Source of the DNA: Collinsella sp. AK_207A
Lineage (GTDB): Bacteria > Actinomycetota > Coriobacteriia > Coriobacteriales > Coriobacteriaceae
DNA length: 64,000 nt
Direction of reading: 5' to 3'
NCBI RefSeq assembly: GCF_902501965.1
Contig: NZ_CABWID010000004.1
Location: 1-64,000 of the forward strand
Positions 25,194 to 33,927 of the stretch are shown one piece after another. A program made the position numbers and the translations under genes. Below the pieces are notes generated by a model. That model was given only the letters and a program-made list of their open reading frames with translations. It had not been told where the DNA came from and ran no database searches. The stretch's first letter is position 1, and every line of letters starts with the position of its first letter.

Positions 25194-25737
25194 CTCCGCC
25201 CTGTCAACTCACAAAGATTGCCATCATAGCAGCTCGGCGAGAGGACAGGGCGGGCGAGTCCCCCGCTACCTGCGCCACGTGGCGGCAAAGATAATGGGAA
25301 GCCCGACAAGGCACACCACAAAGGCGACGGCCGCGATTGCAAGCACGATGGCCACGTTCACGAAGACATAGGCCACGGCAATGAAGACCAGCGCTAACAT
25401 GCAGGCCAATAGCTCGGCCACGTAGCACAAGACCAGGTTCGAGCTCGGTCGTCTTCCAGCCGCGGTTGAGTCTGTGCCCGTCGGTCTTTCCGCTGGAGGC
25501 GGGAATGGGAGCTGCGCCGCGGATCGAAGCGAGCTTTGCTTCGTTCGGAATTTAAGTGCACTGCACTTACAGTTATTGTGTTCCCCGAACCAGTCTGAAA
25601 GCAAGCGTATCAAGCTACAACTTGTTAAACCGGAGACGGCCCCAAAGCCCAGGACAATAACATATCCCTCAGAAGCAATGAATGATTAGGCTAAAGAAGC
25701 GTTGCGTAAATTAGCAGGCAAATTATCGCCCGCCAAC
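25194..25737. other. Gene-poor stretch with palindromes and a small hydrophobic frame
   Basis: No recognisable gene. A minus-strand frame ending at 25266 encodes a strongly hydrophobic tail (VLCYVAELLACMLALVFIAV onward) that could be a small membrane protein or the relic of one. I find no good start or RBS for it. At 25553-25569 there is a perfect 17-nt palindrome TAAGTGCA-C-TGCACTTA, and CGAAGC...GCTTCG lies just upstream. The part from 25540 to 25720 is visibly richer in A and T than the flanks. Confidence 0.4.
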
Positions 25738-26499
25738 CTACTCCAGCCCTTGCCCGCTGTACTTCCCTGTCTCCGAGTCGTAGCTCAGTACGGCGACCTC
25801 GCCGTACTCCATCACGTTGCCGTCGATGAAGTAGTGGCTCACACCGTCGCTCCAGATTCCGCGGTAGCCTGCGATGCCCGAGACGGCCTCGGTATTGATG
25901 TGCCCGGCGATAACATCCAGACAGAACTCGCGCCCCACATAGTCAGGCATCATCATGGTAAACGACTCGGTAGACGTGCCCATCTTCCAGTAGTCCCCGG
26001 CCTCCTCTTCAATGCCGGCGTGCACAAATACCTGGCCAAAAGGACTCTCGTAAAAGTACGGGAGCTTGCGGACCCACGTGATGACGTCCGCATGCTCGGC
26101 CTTCATATGCTCAACCGTAAAAGCATAGGCCTCCTCGAACTTCCTAAGCCTCAGCAGTTGTTTAACGTGTCTGAATGCCTCGCCATCCAAGAAACTCTTG
26201 GCCGTTGCCAAATTGCTGTCGGCAAGTATCCAAGCCTGCGTGAAATTAGGGTTCTTCACCTCGTCGATGTACTCCAGGAACATCTCCTCGTGGTTGCCGC
26301 GCAGTGCCACGACGCGATCGCCGTAACGCTTTTGCAGTTCCATGACGAGCTCGAAGACACCGAGCGAGTCGGGGCCTCGGTCGCAGTAGTCACCCAGAAG
26401 GACCAGCTTAGAATCCTCGGCATCGAGATCGATGGTGGAGAGCGATGCCTTAAAAGCATCAAGGCATCCGTGAATGTCACTCATAGCGAAGATATGCAC
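25738..26499 (-). CDS. Calcineurin-like (PPP-type) metallophosphoesterase
   Basis: 253 residues with the PPP-family metal ligands in order: MSDIHGCLDAF, LLGDYCDRGPDS, ALRGNHEEM, VFVHAGIEEE and IAGHINT. Bacterial relatives act as Ser/Thr protein phosphatases or diadenosine tetraphosphatases (ApaH/PrpE type). The start is probably GTG at 26499 with GGGGG upstream; an internal ATG five codons on (MSDIHG) is the alternative. It stands alone between gene-poor stretches. Confidence 0.85.
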   Translation of the reverse strand: MHIFAMSDIHGCLDAFKASLSTIDLDAEDSKLVLLGDYCDRGPDSLGVFELVMELQKRYGDRVVALRGNHEEMFLEYIDEVKNPNFTQAWILADSNLATAKSFLDGEAFRHVKQLLRLRKFEEAYAFTVEHMKAEHADVITWVRKLPYFYESPFGQVFVHAGIEEEAGDYWKMGTSTESFTMMMPDYVGREFCLDVIAGHINTEAVSGIAGYRGIWSDGVSHYFIDGNVMEYGEVAVLSYDSETGKYSGQGLE

Positions 26500-26730
26500 T
26501 TATGACCCCCTGTTTGCGCGGGGCCTCGCCCGTTTGCGCCCGTGCGCTGCTGCGGCCCCTCTAATCTCGCGGGCGACGGACACCCTTGCCCGTCACGCCC
26601 CCCAGTATCTTAAAAGTAAATCTCGCCGTGCGGACACACATTAACCTTGGATCCCGGCCGCTCGGTCCACGGACGCCCCAAAGGCACGCCCCCCTTCCAC
26701 GCACACCCAAAAACTCATCCAACATTAATC

Positions 26731-26758
26731 TTGGCTCAAGAATCGCTTAATCTATAAC
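26731..26758 (+). promoter_or_regulatory. Promoter candidate for the DUF4342-like gene and two-component system
   Basis: TTGGCT (26731-26736), a 16-nt spacer and TATAAC (26753-26758) lie in an AT-rich patch about 120 nt before the ATG at 26877. The rest of the 26500-26876 gap shows no gene or RNA I can recognise. The leader from about 26765 would be roughly 110 nt. Confidence 0.5.
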
Positions 26759-26876
26759 CTGCACTATAGAGTTCGACCAAGGGCGGGGCGGCACCGCGCA
26801 ATGCAGGCCGCCGAACGCAACGCTCGCGCCCGGGCAGATTGCCCAGCGTCACGCCCATCGAACGAAAGGACAGGTC

Positions 26877-27419
26877 ATGGACGACCTCGAAAAAGTTGAA
26901 ACCATCCGCACTAAGTGCAACGTGAGCTACACCGACGCCAAGGCCGCGCTCGACGCCACCGACGGCAACGTTCTGGATGCCATCATTTGGCTCGAGTCGC
27001 AGGGCAAGACGCAGGCCACGTCGGCGCACGTCGCCACCGAGTCCGCGCCGGTCGATGAGCCTTCGGCCGAGATGGTCGCCGCGCAAGCCGCCTATGAGAA
27101 GTCGAGCGAAAAGACCGACTTCTCCAAGAAAATGGACAGCGTGTGGGAGTACCTCAAAAAGCTCTTCCGTCTGAGCCTGGACACCAAGTTTATCGCCACG
27201 CGCCGCGATGCGATCGTCCTCAACATCCCCATCCTGATTCCCATCATTGCGCTGTTTGCCTGGGGCGCTACGATTTGGCTGATGCTGATTGGCCTGTTCT
27301 TTGGCATGCGCTACCGCATCGATAGCGACGGCGACGTGCCCGGCAGCATCAACAACCTGATGAATCACGCCGCCGACGCCGCGGACGGCATCAAGCAGAA
27401 TCTGAACGACGATAAGTAA
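26877..27419 (+). CDS. DUF4342-like membrane protein with UBA-type N-terminus
   Basis: 180 residues. The N-terminal 45 residues, VETIRTKCNVSYTDAKAALDATDGNVLDAIIWLE, have the three-helix UBA/EF-Ts-like pattern seen in DUF4342 proteins. A polar, alanine-rich linker follows. The membrane segment is IVLNIPILIPIIALFAWGATIWLMLIGLFFGM, possibly two helices. Function is unknown. It lies 18 nt before the response regulator and in the same direction, so it is likely an operon partner of the two-component system. ATG has AAAGGACAGG upstream. Confidence 0.75.
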   Translation: MDDLEKVETIRTKCNVSYTDAKAALDATDGNVLDAIIWLESQGKTQATSAHVATESAPVDEPSAEMVAAQAAYEKSSEKTDFSKKMDSVWEYLKKLFRLSLDTKFIATRRDAIVLNIPILIPIIALFAWGATIWLMLIGLFFGMRYRIDSDGDVPGSINNLMNHAADAADGIKQNLNDDK

Positions 27420-27437
27420 TCGCAGGCGGGGGCACGT

Positions 27438-28223
27438 ATGGCACGAATCCTGATCGTAGAGGACGAGGAGAAAATCGCGCGCTTTGTGACACTCGAGCTG
27501 GAGCACGAGGGCTACCAGGTGGAGTACGCAGCCGACGGCCGCACCGCCGTGGACCTGGCGCTGGAGCGCGACTACGATCTGGTTCTGCTCGACGTGCTGT
27601 TGCCGCAGCTCAACGGTGTGGAGGTGCTGCGGCGCATCCGCAAGCACAAAGATGTGCCGGTGATCATGGTCACCGCGCGCGACGCCGTGATGGACAAGGT
27701 GGCCGGGCTCGATGCCGGCGCCGACGATTACCTGACCAAGCCATTTGCAATTGAGGAGCTGTTCGCACGGATCCGCGTGGCGCTAAAGCGCGCGGAAGTC
27801 GTGCGGGCGGCTTCGGGCGCTGGCGGCGTCGGCGCCGGGGCGGGCATGGCGGGCGGCGCGGCCGGGAATGCCGCTGCGATGTCCCCGACCAGCGACACGG
27901 CCCAGGCCCTCGCCTCGCCCTCCCCCGCCACGCTCACCGTGGGCTCGGTCGCACTCGATCCCGACCGCCGCGAGGTCACGGTCGCGGGCTCGCCCGTCGT
28001 GCTCACGGCCCGCGAGTTTGACGTGCTCGCCCTGCTTATGATGCACGCCGGCACCGTGCTCACGCGCGAGCGCATCGCGCACGAGGCGCTGGGCTACGAA
28101 TACGTGGGCGACACCAACAACGTCGATGTCCACATCGCGCACCTGCGTGCCAAGATCGAGGACGCCGGTGGCGCCCGCATTATCCAGACCGTGCGCGGGG
28201 TGGGCTATGCCTGCCGCGCGTAA
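27438..28223 (+). CDS. OmpR/PhoB-family response regulator
   Basis: 261 residues. The receiver domain (1-120) has the acidic pocket VEDEE, the phospho-acceptor Asp52 in LVLLDVLLPQ, and the conserved Thr and Lys in VTARD and TKPF. The winged-helix effector (about 165-258) ends QTVRGVGYACRA. Between them lies an unusually long linker of about 45 residues made mostly of Ala, Gly, Ser and Pro. It overlaps the histidine kinase gene by 17 bases. OmpR-type linkers are normally 5-15 residues. Confidence 0.92.
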   Translation: MARILIVEDEEKIARFVTLELEHEGYQVEYAADGRTAVDLALERDYDLVLLDVLLPQLNGVEVLRRIRKHKDVPVIMVTARDAVMDKVAGLDAGADDYLTKPFAIEELFARIRVALKRAEVVRAASGAGGVGAGAGMAGGAAGNAAAMSPTSDTAQALASPSPATLTVGSVALDPDRREVTVAGSPVVLTAREFDVLALLMMHAGTVLTRERIAHEALGYEYVGDTNNVDVHIAHLRAKIEDAGGARIIQTVRGVGYACRA

Positions 28224-29502
28224 CGCCGAAACCAAACGCGTCACCTCCATCGCTCGCGCCATCAACTGGAGCTACCTGTGGCGCCGCCTGGTGAGCTACG
28301 TCTGGCTCGACCTGCTGCTGCTGGTTGTTGCGGCGGCGATCCTCGTCTATGGCTACAACCAGACGCTGCCCGACGGCGCGTTTACCGCAGGCTGGATCCC
28401 CGGCGCTGCCGTTCACGGCATGTCGCTGACGCCCGTGCGCGGCTGGGACCTGGCCACGCTCACCTATACCGTCGAGCTTGCGCGCGGCGCCAAGACCTTC
28501 CCCCTCGGGCAGGACCTCATCGCGCTGTGGCCCCTCTATCTCGTCGTTGCGGGCGGGCAAGTCATCAGCGTGCTCGATATGCTCGGCGGCGCCCGTCGCG
28601 TGCGCCGCACCATGGCGCCGCTCAACGACCTGGCCCTGCGCGTGGACGAACTCGGCCGCATGCAGCTTGCCGGCGGCAAGATGGAAACGCTGGAGCAGGC
28701 CATCGAGCGTGCGAGCGTCGACTCGCCGAGCGTCACCACCGGCGACGCCGACCTGGCGAGCATCGAGGTCGCGCTCAACCGTCTGCTGCGTCAGATGCAA
28801 GAGGCCAAGTTGCAGCAGATGCGTTTTGTCAACGATGCAAGCCACGAGCTGCGCACGCCCATCGCGGTGATTCGGGGCTACGTGAACATGCTCGACCGCT
28901 GGGGCAAGGACGACCCGGACGTGCTGGCGGAATCCATCGCCTCGCTCAAGGCCGAAAGCGAGCACATGCAAGAGCTCGTGGAGCAGCTGCTGTTTTTGGC
29001 GCGTGGCGATGCCGGCCGCACCGTGCTACGGCGCGCAAATACCAACCTGGCCGCACTGGTTGGCGAGGTATGCGAGGAATCGCAGATGATCGATACCGAG
29101 CACACGTATCGGCTGGCGTACGACACCGTGCTTGCCAGCGACGCGCGCTGCGACGCGCCTATCGACGTGGCGCTCGCAAAGCAGGCGCTGCGCGTGATCG
29201 TGCAAAACGCCGCCAAGTATTCGGACGCGGGAACGGCCATCACATTTGGCGTAGCGCCGGATACAGGCGCGGGCGCGATCGAAATAAGTGTTGAGGACGA
29301 GGGTATCGGCATGAACCAGGAATCCGCAGCTCGCGCGTTCGAGCGGTTCTATCGCGCCGACAATGCGCGCGACGCCGGCGCGCAGGGTTCGGGCCTGGGG
29401 CTTGCCATTGCCAAGTGGATCGTCGATAGCCATGGCGGCGTCATCGACGTGACCTCGGTCGAAGGCGTCGGCAGCCGCTTTACCATTCGCCTGCCACGGT
29501 AG
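28207..29502 (+). CDS. Membrane sensor histidine kinase
   Basis: 431 residues. One membrane helix at about 29-50 and another at about 102-122 enclose an extracytoplasmic loop of roughly 50 residues. The dimerisation/phosphotransfer box is FVNDASHELRTPIAVIRG with His near 213. The ATPase part has the N box LRVIVQNAAKYSDAG, G1 VEDEGIGM and G2 GSGLGLAIAKWIVDSHGG. It is the HisKA type paired with the preceding OmpR-type regulator. ATG at 28207 lies inside the regulator's 3' end with GGGGTGG upstream. The short sensor loop gives no hint of the stimulus. Confidence 0.9.
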   Translation: MPAARNAETKRVTSIARAINWSYLWRRLVSYVWLDLLLLVVAAAILVYGYNQTLPDGAFTAGWIPGAAVHGMSLTPVRGWDLATLTYTVELARGAKTFPLGQDLIALWPLYLVVAGGQVISVLDMLGGARRVRRTMAPLNDLALRVDELGRMQLAGGKMETLEQAIERASVDSPSVTTGDADLASIEVALNRLLRQMQEAKLQQMRFVNDASHELRTPIAVIRGYVNMLDRWGKDDPDVLAESIASLKAESEHMQELVEQLLFLARGDAGRTVLRRANTNLAALVGEVCEESQMIDTEHTYRLAYDTVLASDARCDAPIDVALAKQALRVIVQNAAKYSDAGTAITFGVAPDTGAGAIEISVEDEGIGMNQESAARAFERFYRADNARDAGAQGSGLGLAIAKWIVDSHGGVIDVTSVEGVGSRFTIRLPR

Positions 29503-31115
29503 TGGTGCTCCGCGCGAATCGAAGGTGAATGGTTTCCCTAAAAGTGAACGACTTATTTTGCCCATTACAGCCAGAGATGAGCTATTCGATACCCCGTTGA
29601 TGCATTTCCCCGGTGTCGGATACGATGCAGGCAAGCCCGTCTGGGCCGCCGATCGGGCGCCTGCGTACGGCCGTCTGCCCCTGCCCCGAAGAGGGCCCGG
29701 GGGGTGGTGCCGACGCGGGCGTCGCCGTTTCAGACGACTGATAGGAAACTGCCGGACCTCGGGGAGGATGTCCACGGCCGGGTGATGCGGGTGTCGCGGG
29801 AAACGGCTTCCGATCGACCGACTATTGGAGGACGCCATGGCCGACAACGCAGCGCCCGCGGGGAGGGCCGTCCTCGGGCTCGACGTCGGGAAGGCCTCCC
29901 GCTGGGCCTGCATGCTCACCCGGGACGGGGAGGTCGCCGCCAACCGCCCCGTCGCGAGCTCCGAGCATGGGCTCGACAGGCTGCTCTCGCAGGCCGGAGA
30001 GGGGACCCCGGTCGTCGTGGGCCAGGTCCGCAACATCGGCGCCCTGCCCATATCCAGGGCCGGGAGGGCCGGGCCCGACGTCGCCTACCCGCCCGGCATG
30101 GCGGCGCACCAGGCCTCCAGGATGTTCGCCGGCGACGCCAAGACCGACGAGCGAGACGCCCGCGTGATCGCCAGGACCGCCATGGGCCTGCGCGACGCGC
30201 TGCCGCCGGTCCCGGAACGCGACGGGGACCTCGAGGCCGCGAGGCCGCTCGCCTCGCAGCGCGACCGCATGGTGACGTGCGCCACGAGGGACAAGAACCG
30301 GCCGCGCCCCATCCTCTTGGAATCCCGCCCGGCGCTCGAGGCCCTGGCGGGCCCCTCGGACCCGAGGTGGCCGCGCGTCCTCGCCCGCCTCGGCGGCGCC
30401 CGGGGCGCGGCGGACGCGGGGAGGGCGTCGCTCTCTGCGCTCATGCGGGGCGCGGGCGGATCGGCGCGCGCGGACGCCTGGACGGCGATAAACTCGTCGA
30501 CCAGGCCTCCCGAGGTCATGGTGAGGGCCGAGAACCCGCAGGTGAAGATGCTTGCGAGGCGTATATCGGAGGCGATGGGGGAGGCATCGCGCCTTGACGC
30601 CGAGATCGCGTCCCCGCCCGAGTCGGACGACACCTACGCGTGCCTGCTGACGATCCCGGGCACAGCCCGAGGACGGCGTCGGAGCTGACGATAGCGATCG
30701 ACATATCGTCGTTCCCCGACCACGACCACCTGGCCTCGTACCGCGGCATCGCCCCGAGGAACCGCAGGTCCGGGACCCCGATAGCGTCGGTGGCGGCGTC
30801 GAGGCAGGGAAACAAGAGGCTGAAGAACCTGCTCATATTCTCATGCAACTCGCTGACGAGAAGCGCGGACAGGTTCGGCGAGTACTACCGCGCGTGCAGG
30901 GGCCGCGGGATGTGCCACGGCGAGGCGCTGAAGGCGGTCGCGAGGAAGAGCCCGAAGGTGATCTACGCGGTCATGCGGGACAAGGCCCCCTACGCGGCCT
31001 AGCGAGCCGGGAGACAGAAAGGCGAACAGGCCCCCAGAGGGGCCCGCGCCAGCATTGCCAAAAGCCCCGGAACTAGGGCAAGAAACTAGTTGGCAAAACT
31101 ATAGGAACACCCTAT
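29503..31115 (+). mobile_element. IS110-family insertion sequence, inactivated
   Basis: The stretch between the histidine kinase stop and a truncated HAD gene holds one IS110-type transposase in two frames plus non-coding ends: about 320 nt on the left and 110 nt on the right. IS110 elements lack terminal inverted repeats, so exact ends cannot be read. They carry a bridge RNA in a non-coding end, usually upstream of the transposase. The left non-coding part (29530-29835) is long enough and contains G/C-rich stem candidates such as CCGATCGGGCGCC. On the right CAGGCCCC-CAGA-GGGGCCCG (about 31029-31048) forms a hairpin. The right limit is set by resumed HAD homology near 31116. Confidence 0.75.
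29825..31002 (+). pseudogene. IS110-type transposase, frameshifted
   Basis: The first frame (29825-30688) has the RuvC-like DEDD domain: LGLDVGKASRWACML, VRNIGALP and FAGDAKTDERDARVIARTA. The second frame (open from about 30640 to 31002) has the C-terminal Transposase_20 domain: ASELTIAIDISSFPDHDHLASYRG, then PRNRRSGTPIASVAASRQGNKRLKN. The junction near 30660-30668 reads LLTIPGTARGRRRS and stops, where LLTIPGIGPRTASE would be expected, consistent with one lost base. In VVVGQVRNIG a glycine stands where I expect the family's acidic residue. An intact relative in the genome could still act in trans on the ends. Confidence 0.85.
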
Positions 31116-31244
31116 CCCTGGCGAAACATCGATTCCCAGCCATTACACAAACTGTTGAAGTACCTGTTGATAATACGCCTCGGAGTCGACGATAGCACCA
31201 TCCATATCGAAGATAACGGCCTTGAACGGATAAACAACGCCCAT
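31116..31244 (-). pseudogene. HAD phosphatase N-terminal fragment next to IS110
   Basis: GAAAGGA precedes the ATG at 31244. The frame reads FKAVIFDMDGAIVDSEAYYQ, HAD motif I of the beta-phosphoglucomutase type, and stops at TAA (31143-31145) after 33 codons. Past that stop the same frame resumes WLGIDVSP to about 31116, as a HAD cap helix would, and then the IS110 end begins. Hence a HAD gene lost everything beyond its first 40 codons. It is downstream of gntR and the PTS genes on the same strand, so it was probably the last gene of the sugar operon. Confidence 0.75.
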
Positions 31245-31297
31245 GTTCAAACGGTCCTTTCACGTCCACCAAAAGCGGGCGCACCGGGAAACCGGCA

Positions 31298-32035
31298 TCA
31301 CATAGTGAAGGTGTAGCGCGATCCGATGATATACTGCCTGCCCACATACAAGGGTTTTCCAAACTGATCGTGATAATGACCGAGCAGGTAGAAAAGCGGC
31401 TCCCCGATCGCAACATCAAGGAGCTCGGCAAGATGCTCATCGGCGAGCATGATGCTGAGGGACTGAGTGCTCCCACGCACCGCATGCCGCCCCGTTTTCT
31501 CCACAATCAGGCTGAAAAACGATACATTGTCCAGAGGAGCACTCTCCAGAAACTCCAGACCGGGCGCTGCGAACAAGTTTGACTCGACCATAAGCGGTCG
31601 GCCGTCCGCCGTACGCACGCGGCCCACGGCGATCACCCGGTCAACGTCAGGCCCGAAGAAGGCTCTCTCATCCTCGGGCACCGCCGCAACAGACCGAGAA
31701 AACAGCACGGCCCCGGGAACCACGCCGTTTGCGCGGCACGACTCCGAGAAGCCCATTACCTTCTTGCTGCGGTCGTCCCGAATCTTGCGGGAGGGACCAC
31801 TTTGGCAGACAAATGTGCCCTTCCCCTGGAGCTTGGACAGCAGACCGTCCTCCACAAGGAGTTGGATGGCCTTGCGAACGGTGATCCTGCTCACCGCGTA
31901 CAGCTGACTCAGCTCAGGCTCCGGGGGAATCTTCTGTCCGGCACGATAGACGCCGCGCTCAATCTTTGCCCTCAAATCGTTCGAAACCTGTAGGTACAGA
32001 GGTATCGAAGAGTCTTCCCGTAGCTTGACAGCCAT
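31298..32035 (-). CDS. GntR-family (HutC type, UTRA) regulator of the PTS operon
   Basis: 245 residues. The winged helix (about 10-76) has IPLYLQVSNDLRAKIERG, PPEPELSQLYAVSRITVRKAI and LSKLQGKGTFV. The rest is a UTRA effector domain ending YVGRQYIIGSRYTFTM. Such regulators (FrlR, GfrR-like, NagR) sense a phosphorylated sugar of the pathway they control. It lies downstream of the PTS genes behind a terminator with its own AT-rich leader, where GAAGGGAT occurs twice. The palindromes at 35912-35929 and 35965-35979 upstream of the operon are candidate binding sites. Confidence 0.88.
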   Translation of the reverse strand: MAVKLREDSSIPLYLQVSNDLRAKIERGVYRAGQKIPPEPELSQLYAVSRITVRKAIQLLVEDGLLSKLQGKGTFVCQSGPSRKIRDDRSKKVMGFSESCRANGVVPGAVLFSRSVAAVPEDERAFFGPDVDRVIAVGRVRTADGRPLMVESNLFAAPGLEFLESAPLDNVSFFSLIVEKTGRHAVRGSTQSLSIMLADEHLAELLDVAIGEPLFYLLGHYHDQFGKPLYVGRQYIIGSRYTFTM

Positions 32036-32114
32036 ACCACTAATATCCCTTCAGATCCCTTCAGCGAGGTGCCGGTTCGCTCATTTTATACACAATAGAA
32101 TGACATAATACTAA

Positions 32115-32156
32115 TGGCGGCAAGGTTTGTTCTCCGAAGAAAAGACCTTGCCGCCA
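32115..32156 (-). terminator. Hairpin after the PTS EIID gene
   Basis: TGGCGGCAAGGT (32115-32126) and ACCTTGCCGCCA (32145-32156) are perfect 12-bp arms around an 18-nt loop that can pair further. The hairpin lies 44 nt past the EIID stop and before gntR, so it may separate or attenuate the two. Confidence 0.65.
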
Positions 32157-32199
32157 CGTCATCAAAGCCAGTCAGACAGAAGACGAACCGCTACCTGTA

Positions 32200-33054
32200 T
32201 CAGGCAAGGACGCCCGTGAAGGCACCGAGCACGCCCACCACCATGGTGATCACGATGAGGACCATGGGGCTCACCTTGTGGCTCAGCGCCCAGTAATACA
32301 GCCCGAGCGCCACAAGCGCAAGCGTACCGGGAAGAATGCCGTCGAGAACGCTCTGGATGGTCTGAACGCTCTCACCCTGGCCGAACTCAATCGGAATGGA
32401 AACAGAGGTCATGGTCACCGTCATAGCGCCGATCACCATGACGCCGATGATGCCAGCCGCATAGATCACCTTATCCATCAGGCCGCTCTCCTGCGCTTTC
32501 GTCAGAAACGACACGCCGAGCTCATAGCCTTTATGGGCACCGATGATACGTGTGAGGAACGTCGGGATGTTGTAAATCAACAGAAACGCGATGGGGCCGA
32601 ACGGGTTGCCGTTGACGGCAAGACTGATGCCCACGGCTGCGGCGATCACGCGCAGCGTGCCCAAAAAGAGCGAGTCGCCGATACCCGACAACGGACCCAT
32701 AAGCGCAGCCTTGACTTGGTTGATGGTCTCCGGGGCCATCTCCCCTTTCGCCACGCGCTCTTCCATCGAGGCGACCACGCCGCCCACAAACGGAGCGAAG
32801 TACATCGTGATGTTGAAAAATTCAAGATGACGCTGCAGAGCCTCTGAATATCCCTTCGGGTCATCCTTGTAAATCTTCTTCAGAAGGGGGTTGAGCATGA
32901 GGCAGAACGGAACGCTCATCTGCTTGGGGTAGTTCCAGGAGTACTCCATTCCCAGGGCACCGGGGTTCACCGCCATGCGCGTGAGGTCTTTCTTGCTGAT
33001 ACTGCCCCGGTACGCATCCTGCAGCGTCTTGTCGGACATCTTAGAAGTCATCAT
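32200..33054 (-). CDS. PTS mannose/fructose/sorbose-family EIID
   Basis: 284 residues. SWNYPKQMSVPFCLMLNPLLKKIY and ALMGPLSGIGDSLFLGTLRVI are EIID landmarks. Hydrophobic segments in the C-terminal half form part of the sugar channel with EIIC. The ATG at 33054 lies inside the last codons of the EIIC gene with GGAGG five nt upstream, so translation is coupled. It is the last gene of the PTS set before the terminator hairpin. Confidence 0.92.
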   Translation of the reverse strand: MMTSKMSDKTLQDAYRGSISKKDLTRMAVNPGALGMEYSWNYPKQMSVPFCLMLNPLLKKIYKDDPKGYSEALQRHLEFFNITMYFAPFVGGVVASMEERVAKGEMAPETINQVKAALMGPLSGIGDSLFLGTLRVIAAAVGISLAVNGNPFGPIAFLLIYNIPTFLTRIIGAHKGYELGVSFLTKAQESGLMDKVIYAAGIIGVMVIGAMTVTMTSVSIPIEFGQGESVQTIQSVLDGILPGTLALVALGLYYWALSHKVSPMVLIVITMVVGVLGAFTGVLA

Positions 33055-33823
33055 CGTCGCCTCCATCTATGCCTACAGCCGCCCTGGCAACCATCGGGCG
33101 CTCATCCAGGAACTCCAGCTTCTCGATTGCAATCACGACCGCAAAAATCGCGACGGCGAGAACGGAAAGGTTAAGGAAGGCCGCCAGCGCGAAGCCCGCA
33201 ACGAAGAAGGGGATGAGCTTCTTGTTGACGATCATGCGCATGAGCATTGCGAAGCCCATGGCGGGAAGAATACCGGCGGCGATTCCGAGACCGTCGAACA
33301 CGAAGGACGGAACGGAGTTGAGCGCAGCGGTTACCACATCGGAGCCAAGGAAGAATGCGAAGAACGTAAGCGTGAACGTCCAGATCGTCTTCCCGAAAAG
33401 GCCCAACAGCACATACGTAAGCTTGATTTTTCCGTCATCGCCCTCTTGGGCACCATGATCGGCTATGGGCAGGATGAGCGGAAGAATCGCGTAGAAAACG
33501 TTCTTGATACCAAGTGCCGCAAGTCCGATGGGCATGGCGAGCGCATAGGCGGCCTCGAGGCCTGAACCCGTTGAAATCGCGAAGGCGGTCGCCAGCACGC
33601 CTCCGGTGATGACATCGGGCGGAATATAGGCACCGACCGAGATGGCACCCATGAAAAGGAGCTCAAGGTTTGCCCCGATAATAAGACCCGTTTGAAGGTC
33701 TCCCAGCACCAGCCCGACAAGCGGACCGAGCACGATGGGGCGCTGGATATAGCTGGTTCCCAGCGCGGTGTCGAGCGTTCCGAACGCCGCGACGAGGCCA
33801 ATCAGCAATGCCTGCATCAGCAT
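33041..33823 (-). CDS. PTS mannose/fructose/sorbose-family EIIC
   Basis: 260 residues and very hydrophobic: MQALLIGLVAAFGTLDTALG, then QRPIVLGPLVGLVLGDLQTG, then NLELLFMGAISVGAYIPPDV, the conserved EIIC opening with substrate-lining segments. It ends with an acidic tail, GGDDDDF. About 104 nt separate it from the EIIB gene, containing a G/C hairpin but no gene. Together with EIID it forms the membrane channel. Confidence 0.92.
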   Translation of the reverse strand: MLMQALLIGLVAAFGTLDTALGTSYIQRPIVLGPLVGLVLGDLQTGLIIGANLELLFMGAISVGAYIPPDVITGGVLATAFAISTGSGLEAAYALAMPIGLAALGIKNVFYAILPLILPIADHGAQEGDDGKIKLTYVLLGLFGKTIWTFTLTFFAFFLGSDVVTAALNSVPSFVFDGLGIAAGILPAMGFAMLMRMIVNKKLIPFFVAGFALAAFLNLSVLAVAIFAVVIAIEKLEFLDERPMVARAAVGIDGGDDDDF

Positions 33824-33927
33824 GATTATCTCCTCTCAGAATGATACAGCTGTCTGTCGTGTGTCGAATAGAGGCGGAAGGCTGCGGGCGGGCACCGAGA
33901 TGCCGCCAGGCACTCGCCCGCTCAGCC

